A DNA stretch of 51,627 bases. Origin: JAUXFK01 sp034189035 (GTDB taxonomy: Bacteria > Desulfobacterota > UBA8473). Below, in pieces: positions 6,406 through 15,449 of this stretch. Under the pieces are notes generated by a model. It was not told the origin of the DNA. It saw nothing but the letters and a program-made list of their open reading frames with translations, and did not search any database. Location: contig JAXHVA010000021.1 of the NCBI GenBank assembly GCA_034189035.1, positions 1 to 51,627 of the forward strand, given 5' to 3'. Position numbers and translations under genes: made by a program. Each line of letters starts with the position of its first letter. Positions within the stretch are counted from its first letter, which is position 1.

Positions 6406-7618
6406 GTCCGTCTTTCCTTAAACTATCCAGAATGTCATTTATTTGTTGTACCCTTGCTGCCCATGAATTGGCTTTGGCCAATTCCTGGCGGTCTTGAAAC
6501 TTTGCTGAAGAGTCAGTACTGATTGATTTTTCTACTGCCGTCACAAAATCCTCTGTTCCCTCTACCAGAGAGAGGTAATTTGCATATGCAAGAGCGTCTG
6601 CAGAGCGTGTAGATACTACAGATTTGCCGGCAGCTAAGTAGAGAAAAAGCTTCTGGCTGTTCCTGGTGTTATTCTCTCGGCTAGGCTTATAGAATTGAAA
6701 GCAAACGTCTGAATGAACCAGATAGGTTGGAAGCTCATAATAGGGCTTTTGTCCTACACATAGTATGTTAGAATGGCTTCGAAGCATTCGTTTTGTCTTT
6801 TTTCTTACACTCAGTGTGCCAATGAGAAGGATAGTCCAGTCTGGTCGCAATGCTGCTACATTATCAAGCAGTTCCCAATCGTGGGCCCAATCGTTTAGTC
6901 CTCCCACGAAGGCCAATATCGGCTGAGATACACCTTGAAGCTCTAATGGCATGTTAAAAGTCTTTGGAGGTTTCAGGAATAGGTCAATATCTACTGCATT
7001 GGGCAACCAATGCGTATTGGGATTAACTTGCCGTTTCTCCTCATACAATGTACGCGAAACTGCCGTTATCACATCAGCATGATGGGTTAGCCAATAATCG
7101 GCAGTTTGGATCTGTGCCTGTACGCAATCTGGCAATCCAGGAATAGCAGAAAAATCTTCAGTACAATCATACCAAAGAATGCAAGGTTCAAGAGCCTGGA
7201 TAACATCTGGCGAAATCTGCGGGTGGCTGATACACACCAAAGGTCGGTTCAATTCGAAGTGCTTGCGTAAATGCTTTAACAGCCAGCGATCTCTAAATCG
7301 TTCCGAGATATTAAAAAGAGGTGCAATTCCTATAGGAGGTAGTGGGGCAAAGGTTGTAAGTACAGATAGTTTTTCGTGTACTTGCGCTTCCCATGAGCGG
7401 TTGCGCAGTACCCGTCGCCAACGGTCACTTCCATCACGATCAGCTCTACAGATTAAAAATTTAAGAAAAGATGTGATGGGCAATGGCCTCTCTATATAAA
7501 CCAAATGTTTTGACTGGTCACTCTTAGCAAGCCGCCAGGCCAATTGCTGTCGCCTCCGCCACATATTGTCCCAGTAGTCAGCAAAGAAGAGGATTGTGAG
7601 CTTATCTTTTCTCTTCAT
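6395..7618 (-). CDS. GT-B glycosyltransferase (TuaH/GT4-like, divergent)
   Basis: A 407-residue protein with a GT-B layout: ILFFADYWDNMWRRRQQLAWRLAK at the N-terminus, WYDCTEDFSAIPG and ITAVSRTLYEEKR in the middle, then a donor domain with ILAFVGGLNDWAHDWEL and SQKLFLYLAAGKSVVST. The classical E-x7-E motif is replaced by a KLFLYLAAGK helix, as in TuaH-like enzymes. It probably acts in the same polysaccharide pathway. Its start overlaps the stop of the methyltransferase pseudogene by 4 bases (ATGA), a sign that the operon was once intact there. Confidence 0.8.
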   Translation of the reverse strand: MKRKDKLTILFFADYWDNMWRRRQQLAWRLAKSDQSKHLVYIERPLPITSFLKFLICRADRDGSDRWRRVLRNRSWEAQVHEKLSVLTTFAPLPPIGIAPLFNISERFRDRWLLKHLRKHFELNRPLVCISHPQISPDVIQALEPCILWYDCTEDFSAIPGLPDCVQAQIQTADYWLTHHADVITAVSRTLYEEKRQVNPNTHWLPNAVDIDLFLKPPKTFNMPLELQGVSQPILAFVGGLNDWAHDWELLDNVAALRPDWTILLIGTLSVRKKTKRMLRSHSNILCVGQKPYYELPTYLVHSDVCFQFYKPSRENNTRNSQKLFLYLAAGKSVVSTRSADALAYANYLSLVEGTEDFVTAVEKSISTDSSAKFQDRQELAKANSWAARVQQINDILDSLRKDGLDE

Positions 7619-8588
7619 ACTTTTCTCGCATACATCGAGAAAACATCCCCGTGGCCAATCAGTGCTAGCAATCTCCCAATTGGCCTCAGCATCGGCAAAG
7701 CCACCTTCCGCCTGAACCAGGTCACAACACCCCCATCGGCATTTCCCGACGTGGAAAGAAGGCCAGTGTACTTACCTAATTTTCCTAATGACATCATTTG
7801 AGTGTTCAGCCACTGGTTTTTGATACTTAAAGCAATACCGTTAATACTCGGCGAGTACACGGCCCGATAGAGGCTGAAACCGTGTTCCGTAAGGAATTTC
7901 CTCAGAGTGGATGGTGAGAAATGATAAAGATGGTACTGTGCCTGGATCATCGAATAATGCTGGCCAAAAACCCTGAACAGAACGCTATCAATATTGGGTA
8001 CCTGAATCGCCATAACCCCCCCCTTTTTTTGCAATATACGGTAAGTTTCTTGTAATGCTTTTCTCTGGGAGCGTGCAAATGTTCCAGAGAGTGCCAGAAC
8101 GTAGTCACATCGAAGTAGCCAGCTGGGAATTCTTGGTCAATTAGACATCCAACTCTTACATCAACATAGTATTGCTTCTGTGCAAAACGGGCGGCCTGTG
8201 GGGAAATCTCCACACCAGTCGTATCCCAACCGCAGCTCTACATCAAATAGAGCCAATACCCATCCCCACAGCCCACATCCAACAATCGCCCAGTCGTAAA
8301 CCCCTGTGGCAGGTAACCTAAGAACTGCCTTACACGACCACTATAGTACTGATCATCTGACCCCAATCGCTCTGATGCATTGGCATGGGCGGCCAAATGA
8401 GGGCTATATGTATTATCGTAGTAACTTTGCATTTCGGACACTGTAGGCCTAGGATTCATGTACACCAGACCGCAACGGTTACAGCGAACCAGGCAAAACG
8501 CATCTCGTGTTTTCATTTTGATGTCAGATACCCTTTTCAATAGGATAGATGAATCAGAATTGCACAATGCACATGTTATCCATTCCAT
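7615..8588 (-). pseudogene. Methyltransferase gene with amber codon and frameshift
   Basis: Three pieces together make one SAM-dependent methyltransferase of about 320 residues. The first (8588 down to 8241) has a zinc-ribbon-like start (CALC, later CNRCGLVYMNPRP) and motif I LLDVGCGDGYWLYLM, then a TAG at 8238-8240. The same frame continues with SCGWDTTGVEISPQAARFAQ and FDVTTFWHSLEHLHAPR. Near 8060 the frame must shift to read KALQETYRILQKKGGVMAIQVPNIDS and the rest, ending at 7615. A run of eight C (8016-8023) lies just after the shift. The combined length of 974 bases is not a multiple of three, as expected for one net indel. Confidence 0.85.
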
Positions 8589-8751
8589 TCGTCATTCCAT
8601 CAAAAATTAATACAAGTGGTAAAACCAGTGAATATTTTTTTCTCGACAATTATCGTTCCTTTTGCAGCACGTTTTGTGAAAAAAACTTTGGCATAAAGGC
8701 GTGCCTTGCATCAGATCAAAAAAACACCGTACTTTGAGGCCAGGGTACAAC

Positions 8752-9852
8752 TCATTTTGCCTTAGTCAAGCAAGAAAATAATCTTATGAAACTACCAATA
8801 TTCTCGTCCCACGAAAATGCTTTTGCTGTCAACAATGCGTTCTGTGAAAGTCGCTTACATAATGACGCGTCACCTATAAGGCGAACTATGGCCTTTCCTA
8901 AAGCCTCAGAATTTTTGGGCGGCACTAATAGGCCGTTATGTCCATCTTGAACCATTTCCGGTATTCCCCCTACATTACTTGCTATGACTGGAAGACCACA
9001 GGCCATCGCTTCCAGCGTTACAATCCCCTGAGGTTCATTCAGGGATGGCATTATAAATATGTGAGCGCGTTGGTAGTATAGAGGCAGCTTGTCATGGGGT
9101 ATATATCCTTCTAAATGAACTGCCTCATCAATCTCATACTCAGCAATAAACCGCTCGATTTCTTCCTTCTGCGGCCCATCCCCTACAAGCAAAAAGCGAG
9201 TTTCAGGAAGTTGCTTTAGGACATGCGGTATAGCATGTATTAAGTATTCCACCCCTTTAGTAGGGCGCAAAGCGCCAACATAGAGGCATGTATAGTTATC
9301 TTTCACCTCATTTGCCGGATGGAAAGTCGATAGGTCAACAGGGTTGGTGATAACGACAAGTCTATCCTTTTTTGCACCTGCATGAATAGCACAACAAACT
9401 ACCTCTTGGCTAATACAGATTAATCTGTCAGCAAAGCGGGCAACAAAACGGTTGGTAAACTTTAAAATTTGAGCAGTCAACCAACTGTAGTCAACGCTTC
9501 GTCCTTCGCTGAATATCGAGGCCTGCATACTGAATACGGTTGGTATAGAGTAATACTGAGCGAAAGGGTAGACAGAGAGAAATGCTATACTGTCGTATAC
9601 TTGAATGATGTCTATAGGATGCTGCCTATGCACTTGAAGTAGTGAACTGAAGTAGAAAATGTTTTGCGGGATCAACGGGATATCTTGTATGCGGATAAAG
9701 TACATATGTTTGTTGTTTTGCTCTGGGGCTACATCAGGGGACAAGATGGTGACTATATGACCTTTGCCGGCTAAGTGTATGGCTAATTCACGTGCATTAG
9801 TGAAAGAACCAGAAAGGCCATAATATCCGCCCGTCACAATGGCAATATGCAT
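8752..9852 (-). CDS. Family 4 glycosyltransferase
   Basis: A 366-residue GT-B enzyme with a glycine-rich N-terminus (VTGGYYGLSGSFTNARELAIHLA) and a typical GT4 donor domain: CLYVGALRPTKGVEYLIHAI, FLLVGDGPQKEEIE, LNEPQGIVTLEAMACGLPVIAS and GGIPEMVQDGHNGLLVPP. In the retaining motif the usual Phe-Gly is Gln-Gly (EPQGIVTLE), while both glutamates are kept. It likely extends the O-polysaccharide. It starts 4 bases after the stop of the preceding glycosyltransferase gene, so the two are one transcription unit. Confidence 0.88.
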   Translation of the reverse strand: MHIAIVTGGYYGLSGSFTNARELAIHLAGKGHIVTILSPDVAPEQNNKHMYFIRIQDIPLIPQNIFYFSSLLQVHRQHPIDIIQVYDSIAFLSVYPFAQYYSIPTVFSMQASIFSEGRSVDYSWLTAQILKFTNRFVARFADRLICISQEVVCCAIHAGAKKDRLVVITNPVDLSTFHPANEVKDNYTCLYVGALRPTKGVEYLIHAIPHVLKQLPETRFLLVGDGPQKEEIERFIAEYEIDEAVHLEGYIPHDKLPLYYQRAHIFIMPSLNEPQGIVTLEAMACGLPVIASNVGGIPEMVQDGHNGLLVPPKNSEALGKAIVRLIGDASLCKRLSQNALLTAKAFSWDENIGSFIRLFSCLTKAK

Positions 9853-9856
9853 CTCA

Positions 9857-11014
9857 TCATCTCCTTACAATTGATTCAAGGTGTGCCTCTAGTCTCTTTC
9901 CCACTTTCTCCCATGTGAAATGCTTGTCAGCTCTTTCTTTTCCTTTTTTCCCCATTTCTGCAGTAGCCAAAGGATTATTTAGCAGATATTTAATTGCGCT
10001 GGTTAATTCTTCTACATTTTCATTTTCTACCAGAATTCCAGTCACTCCGTCTTCAACTGCATCTGAGATACCACCAGTTTTTGTACCAATGCATGATAAC
10101 TCATTGGCTGCAGCTTCTAAATATGTAATACCAAAACTTTCTTCTCTTGGTGATGAGTTATGAGTTTCAATCCTTGATGGTGAAACATAAATATCCGCCA
10201 GTTTATAGATAAATCTTATTTTGTCATAAGGTATATAACCGAGGAATAGCACCTTTTTTTCTAAACCATATTGTTTAACTTTAGCTAAAAGACTTTCATA
10301 GTATTTTTTTGCCCATTTTGCAACCGTTCCCACCACCACATAGATTAATTGAGGAAAGGAGTCTTTCAAGTTGTTCATCGCTTCAACAATCAAGTCAATC
10401 CCCTTTAGTTCTTCAATCCTGCAGACAGTAAGAAGGACAATTCCATTATCAGGGATTTGATATTTTTCTCTCAAAAAGTTCGTATCACCATTCCAGCATG
10501 TATAATTATAGGGATTTATCCCTGGGGTTAATACAGCAAGCCTGGAACTTTTCATGCCCTCCCGAAGCATTAAGTCTTTACAGAAATTGCTGTTCGCCAA
10601 TCCTAGTGCTAAAGTTTTGAGCCCTATCTTTAACCCTAGATTGTCAACAGGATGCCATTTAAGATAATGAAGCTCCCATCCATGGCATAAAGCAATAGCT
10701 GGCATCCTGAAAACCTTTGCAAGCAACAAAATCCCAATCCATGAACTACCAAGGAACTTTGAAAAGAAAATTAAATCTATTCGATTGTTGGTTATTTGCT
10801 TAATAAAAATTATAGAAAATTGTCTCATTATCCATTTTGGATCGTAATAGGTGACTTTTTTTAAATTATAATGTGATGGAACAATTGTCCCCTTTGGAAC
10901 ACACAAGAATATTTGATGCCCTTGATTTAATAATTGAACAAGCAAGTTTGATGAAAATACAGAAATGCCTCCTGTACAAGGAGGAAACTCGGACGCTACA
11001 AACAAAATTTTCAT
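9857..11014 (-). CDS. Family 4 glycosyltransferase
   Basis: A 385-residue GT-B protein: FVASEFPPCTGGISVFSSNL at the start; VLLTVCRIEELKGIDLIVEAM, VYVVVGTVAKWAKKYY, LGYIPYDKIRFIYKLADIYVSPSR split over the donor domain; retaining motif REESFGITYLEAA followed by TKTGGISDAVEDG. Length and motifs are normal. The role is transfer of an unknown sugar in polysaccharide assembly. The DNA is visibly more AT-rich than the gene downstream of it, supporting a mixed origin of the cluster. Confidence 0.88.
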   Translation of the reverse strand: MKILFVASEFPPCTGGISVFSSNLLVQLLNQGHQIFLCVPKGTIVPSHYNLKKVTYYDPKWIMRQFSIIFIKQITNNRIDLIFFSKFLGSSWIGILLLAKVFRMPAIALCHGWELHYLKWHPVDNLGLKIGLKTLALGLANSNFCKDLMLREGMKSSRLAVLTPGINPYNYTCWNGDTNFLREKYQIPDNGIVLLTVCRIEELKGIDLIVEAMNNLKDSFPQLIYVVVGTVAKWAKKYYESLLAKVKQYGLEKKVLFLGYIPYDKIRFIYKLADIYVSPSRIETHNSSPREESFGITYLEAAANELSCIGTKTGGISDAVEDGVTGILVENENVEELTSAIKYLLNNPLATAEMGKKGKERADKHFTWEKVGKRLEAHLESIVRR

Positions 11015-11038
11015 AGACTATCCTCTATACCTATATAC

Positions 11039-13261
11039 TCACTTGAGCGTTGATAAAATTTCGCTCAATTGAGCATTCACTTGATTCCAACTAGCATAGT
11101 TAGCAGCCCTTTCAGCTGTATTCTTGCTTATATATATACGCAGATTTTCGTCTTCCACCAATCGATCTATTGCTGTGGCAAGCACGCATGAATTATCCGC
11201 GTTGATGAGTATTCCATGTTTACCGTCTTCTATCAACTCTTCAAGTGCGCCAACCTTAGCTGTAATTATCGGCAATCCAAATGACATCGCCTCCAGAACA
11301 GCCTGACCAAAGCCTTCATAGTGTGTGGGCAGAACGAATAAATCCGCATTTTCGTACTCTATTTTTATCCCATCTTCCCCTAAGAAGCCTAACCACTTTA
11401 CCTCATTTTCGAGATGCAATTGCTTAACTGTTTTTTTAAGATCGTTGAAAAACTGTTCATCCTTTATCGCTCCAGCGAATCTCAATTCAAATTTATTTCT
11501 CTCTAGGAGGGATAATGCCTGAATTAGAATATCCTGTCTTTTATTCTTCCGTATATGAGCCACACACAAAATCCGCACCGGATTATTAAGTGTCTTCTCG
11601 TGAAAGCCTGTTCCCCTTATTCTTGGGGCATCAGGAACAATACATATATCCTCCTCTCTTGCCCCCATTTTTTTTACCCAATCTTTCATATAACAACTGG
11701 CTACTATAACCTTATCTAAACTTCTAAAATATATATTAAATAGATTCTTACTTAAAGTTTTATCTTCAGCGATTAGAAAAGGTTCTAAGGAAAATGCAAT
11801 AAATTTATGCTTTGCTTTTAGTAGAATATTTGAAATTATATATCGGTCACGAGTTGAAGCATCTTCTATAACAATTCCGGAAGGCTGGAGAATCAGTTTT
11901 ATTGACAACTTTATACTCTGCCATAAATGTTTCACTCTGGTTGAGCGACTTTTTGAATTATTCATCAGTGATTTAACATCCCAGCCTGATTTTCTCAGAT
12001 ATTCCAAATGCTTTACATAGCGCAATTCGCCTCCGGTAATTGGCACTGACGTTTCATTCATGAGCCAGTATAAAGGAGGGTTTTTATCAAACTGAGTCTC
12101 TGCATCAGATACATTTCTAATGATTCTCCTGACCCTGTCTGCTACTATAGTGGACTCATGAGTTCTGCTTGCCTCAATCGCGTTTTTAGAGAAATAACTT
12201 CTGAGGCAAGGGTCATTTTTAAAGCGACGAAGGGCACTCAGTAAATCGTTTCCATTGGGTCGCGTGATACATAATGCTGCTTTTGTTCTGTCGAAGTACC
12301 ATTTCATATAGCTGTACTCAGGGCCGTAATAAATAATAGGTCTGCCAGCAGCCAAATATTCTGGGAGCTTCCCTGGTGACGCGGTCCGTATAATATCAGG
12401 ATATGGGTTGTTGAAAGAATATGAGAGAAAGAGTACATCTGCGTTCCTCTGAACCTCAATGACCTTTTGACGGCTTAAAGATTGCATTGCCACATTTGGT
12501 GGCAAATTCCTTTCCGATGAAGTCAATTCCGGCACACAAAGCTTAAGTACAAACTCCTTTGGGTTCTCTCCAACAATTTTCACCAAATCCATTACACTTT
12601 CATATTGAGCTGCGGTTAAATGCCCAGTAAAGACAATTTCCATAGGTCGCTTAAGTAAATCTGGCTGAGGGATTTCATAGACCTTATTAACGATGTTACA
12701 ACCCTCTATAGGGTGAGGTACTATGATGGAATCTATTCCATATTTTTTTTTATAATGCTCTTGCATCCGCTCGCTCATAACCAGAAGAGTAGATGCATAA
12801 GCAAAAATCCTTCGTTCATATCGTTTTGCGAAGAATTTTTGCAAGCGACTCCGCCTCCCTTCTTCATAAAGATCGAGCATATAAATAACTAAAGGTATAT
12901 TTAGCCTCTTGGCTGCCAAATAAGACGAGATGAAAAATGGCCCATCATCTGTGACACCAATAATTACATCAGACTTTCTTCGCACAGCCTCATTGCAAAT
13001 AGCCTTTACTGATCTCCTAATGTTAATAAATTCTTTGACCCTATCAATGCGGGTATGATTTCTACACCAAGGAAATCTAGTCGTAGAAACATCAAGCACA
13101 AAATCAGTATCGATCTCTTCTGACAATCCGTAATAATCTCTTGTAAAAACCGAAACGGAATCCTTCGGCCAATGCTTGACTAATCTTGAAAGAACAACCG
13201 AAGGCCCATTAAGCACAGGGGGGAAGTGCTGTGTAACGATTAAAACTTTGGGATTATCCAT
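11039..13261 (-). CDS. Double glycosyltransferase (two GT4/GT-B modules fused)
   Basis: A 740-residue protein with two GT-B units. The first (about 1-370) begins VLIVTQHFPPVLNGPSVVLSRL and has MEIVFTGHLT and SPGKLPEYLAAGRPIIYYG, without the E-x7-E motif. The second (about 390-740) has ETSVPITGGELRYVKHLEYL, RILCVAHIRKNKRQDILIQAL, the retaining motif HYEGFGQAVLEAMSFGLPII and GALEELIEDGKHG. Fused enzymes of this kind may add two sugars in succession, or one half may be a binding module. It overlaps the upstream methyltransferase gene by 8 bases. Confidence 0.85.
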   Translation of the reverse strand: MDNPKVLIVTQHFPPVLNGPSVVLSRLVKHWPKDSVSVFTRDYYGLSEEIDTDFVLDVSTTRFPWCRNHTRIDRVKEFINIRRSVKAICNEAVRRKSDVIIGVTDDGPFFISSYLAAKRLNIPLVIYMLDLYEEGRRSRLQKFFAKRYERRIFAYASTLLVMSERMQEHYKKKYGIDSIIVPHPIEGCNIVNKVYEIPQPDLLKRPMEIVFTGHLTAAQYESVMDLVKIVGENPKEFVLKLCVPELTSSERNLPPNVAMQSLSRQKVIEVQRNADVLFLSYSFNNPYPDIIRTASPGKLPEYLAAGRPIIYYGPEYSYMKWYFDRTKAALCITRPNGNDLLSALRRFKNDPCLRSYFSKNAIEASRTHESTIVADRVRRIIRNVSDAETQFDKNPPLYWLMNETSVPITGGELRYVKHLEYLRKSGWDVKSLMNNSKSRSTRVKHLWQSIKLSIKLILQPSGIVIEDASTRDRYIISNILLKAKHKFIAFSLEPFLIAEDKTLSKNLFNIYFRSLDKVIVASCYMKDWVKKMGAREEDICIVPDAPRIRGTGFHEKTLNNPVRILCVAHIRKNKRQDILIQALSLLERNKFELRFAGAIKDEQFFNDLKKTVKQLHLENEVKWLGFLGEDGIKIEYENADLFVLPTHYEGFGQAVLEAMSFGLPIITAKVGALEELIEDGKHGILINADNSCVLATAIDRLVEDENLRIYISKNTAERAANYASWNQVNAQLSEILSTLK

Positions 13262-14165
13262 TCCTTTTTCTAAACCAGAAACTTCCCCCAGCCCAATAAC
13301 CGGGGAATATAGATTGCAGTTCTTCGATATACTTCTTCATATATTGCGCTGAGAATAGTATTTCAAACTCAGTATTGAAAGATAGAAGAGCCCACAACAA
13401 ATATTGCTCAGTCCAAAATCTATGCTGTTCAAATATCCAATCTTTGGGTATGTGGCCGGGCAAAAATATATCATGGGAATGAATGATGACTCCCTGCTTA
13501 AGCCTTGGTATTACTTCAAGATAGAGAAAAACAACATCTCCGATGGGTCTGACAACATGTGATGAGTCTATGAAAAGGATGTCATTAGCCTCCAATTCAT
13601 CGAAGAAATCTAAATTTATATCCTCAACGGGTTTTTTTATTAACCTTTTAAAGCCTGGGAATCCGGTTTTGAAAAGACTTTCAAACTCGCCTGGGAAGGG
13701 ATTAATTGACACTAATTCTTGTGGAGAAGTGATTGCCTTTGCCATCACAAGAGTCGAAAATCCAGAACCAACCTCAAAGATCTTTTTTGGTTTAAAATGC
13801 TTAATCATGCTGTGAAGTATAAATGCATCACCAACAGGAAAAGAGCTGTTATCAATAAAATAGTCCCATTCATTTGTCGTGTCATTTTCGTTCTGAGCAA
13901 ACTTGCATTCGTGGGAATATTGAGGAAAAATATCTTGCATTAATCTGATCTGAGTTCCTTCATTCCAATCAAAACCGACCATTTCAATCGGTTTGTCAAA
14001 TGAATCTACTTTTTTTCTCAATTTTGCCAGTTTTGGAATGGGAGAGTAGTAAGAGACTTGACTAATATGAATGCCAAGTTTTTCCCAGAAGTCGAATTTA
14101 TTAAGCAAATATTTCCGAGAAAATCTATATAATAAGCTTCTTACTATATTATCTAATCTCATCAA
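13254..14165 (-). CDS. Class I SAM-dependent methyltransferase (Methyltransf_24-like)
   Basis: A 303-residue protein with motif I IFEVGSGFSTLVMAKA, an acidic strand DILFIDSSHVVRPIGDVV, then VIIHSHDIFLPGHIP, the pattern of Methyltransf_24-type enzymes found in many polysaccharide clusters. It also has an N-terminal part of about 90 residues before the core. The likely role is O-methylation of a sugar residue, possibly at a chain end, which in ABC-type systems can set the chain length. The 3' end overlaps the fused glycosyltransferase gene. Confidence 0.78.
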   Translation of the reverse strand: MMRLDNIVRSLLYRFSRKYLLNKFDFWEKLGIHISQVSYYSPIPKLAKLRKKVDSFDKPIEMVGFDWNEGTQIRLMQDIFPQYSHECKFAQNENDTTNEWDYFIDNSSFPVGDAFILHSMIKHFKPKKIFEVGSGFSTLVMAKAITSPQELVSINPFPGEFESLFKTGFPGFKRLIKKPVEDINLDFFDELEANDILFIDSSHVVRPIGDVVFLYLEVIPRLKQGVIIHSHDIFLPGHIPKDWIFEQHRFWTEQYLLWALLSFNTEFEILFSAQYMKKYIEELQSIFPGYWAGGSFWFRKRNG

Positions 14166-14279
14166 TTTGCTTCGCCTTCGCCATCTTCTTTATCATAGAT
14201 AAGAGTTTCTATTTTTTAGTACATCCCAGTATTTATTGATGATATTAACTCCCACTTCTTAGCGTATGTTTATTCCTGT

Positions 14280-15437
14280 TCATAATAATTCTTTCATTTT
14301 TTCATAGGCTTTGTATGTATCATTAGCACACTTTTCCCATGTAAAGTTTGCTGCTTGTTTTTTTCCAGCCTGACGCAATTCTGTTCTTAAAGAATCATCC
14401 AGTATTATCTTTTTTAATTTTTCGGCAATATCTTTAATAGACAAAGGATCGACATACAAAACAGCACTTCCTCCCACTTCAGGAAGGGAAGCAACTTTAG
14501 AACAAACGACTGGTGTTCCTAAGGCCATGGCTTCAACCACAGGAAGGCCAAAACCCTCAAAAAGCGAAACAAATGGCATACAAGTCGAGTACTTAATTAA
14601 GATATTCAAATCTTCATCAGATACCTTTCCAATAATTACTACATGTTTCTTTAAGTTTAACCTTTCAATGTCCCATTCCAATCTTGGAAAATTATCAAAA
14701 CCAGTAAGCACAACAGATATATTCAATTTATCCTTATGAACCAATATCGAAAGGGCTTCAAGAAGCCTTTGGTGATTCTTGTTTTTTGAATGAGACGCAG
14801 GATAAATTAAATATGGTTTAGTGATATTATATTTCTTAATTACTTTTTTATGATCAGTTTCTTGAATCACAATTCTAGGATCACCCCCTAAGGGTGCAGC
14901 GGTAATAACCTTGTTATCAAACTCAGACCCAAAGCATTCCTTTATGCTATTTGCTGTGTATCTAGAATTTGTTATAATTATGTCAGCCCTGTTAAGCATC
15001 TTCTTGTAAGAGGCACTTCTTGTTATAGGGCTTTCAAAAAATTCGGGGAAGTATTCATGCTGTAAACAATGCAACGTTACGATACAATACCCTGTATATG
15101 AATAATCAGGTATGCCAAAAAAATGCATAAAATCAACCTGTGTTTTTTTTGCATGCCATTCAAGGTTTCTAGTTGACCAAAGATGGGACCTTATTAATGT
15201 CCATCTTACAGATTTAAATAAAAAAGCCATCTCTAATGGTGGACAAACTGGAATGACATGGCAGTTTTGGATCGTCTTTTTAATGATTCTATCGTCACCT
15301 TTTGAACAGAATACAACAACTTGATTCCCTAGTTTTCGGACAAAAGGGACTAACGTATTCAAGAGCTCAATAGCATAACGCCTGCCTCCATCTGTACGAT
15401 TGCCTATCATTCCTTGCACGCTAATCCCAATTCTCAT
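14280..15437 (-). CDS. Family 4 glycosyltransferase (mannosyltransferase-like)
   Basis: A 385-residue GT-B enzyme. The N-terminus (RIGISVQGMIGNRTDGGRRYAIEL) and the segment HFFGIPDYSYTGYCIVTLHCLQHEYFPEFF have the style of WbaZ/MtfB-type mannosyl- or rhamnosyltransferases. The donor domain has YLIYPASHSKNKNHQRLLEAL, VVLTGFD and LFEGFGLPVVEAMALGTPVVCS followed by ASLPEVGGSAVLYVDP. Length is normal. It starts 12 bases after the preceding glycosyltransferase gene. The sugar specificity is only suggested by resemblance. Confidence 0.85.
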   Translation of the reverse strand: MRIGISVQGMIGNRTDGGRRYAIELLNTLVPFVRKLGNQVVVFCSKGDDRIIKKTIQNCHVIPVCPPLEMAFLFKSVRWTLIRSHLWSTRNLEWHAKKTQVDFMHFFGIPDYSYTGYCIVTLHCLQHEYFPEFFESPITRSASYKKMLNRADIIITNSRYTANSIKECFGSEFDNKVITAAPLGGDPRIVIQETDHKKVIKKYNITKPYLIYPASHSKNKNHQRLLEALSILVHKDKLNISVVLTGFDNFPRLEWDIERLNLKKHVVIIGKVSDEDLNILIKYSTCMPFVSLFEGFGLPVVEAMALGTPVVCSKVASLPEVGGSAVLYVDPLSIKDIAEKLKKIILDDSLRTELRQAGKKQAANFTWEKCANDTYKAYEKMKELL

Positions 15438-15449
15438 CTACATTTTGCC

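Noticed and set aside
8238..8240. TAG in the methyltransferase read as pyrrolysine or suppressed
   Set aside because: The same gene has a separate frameshift near 8060, so it is dead regardless.
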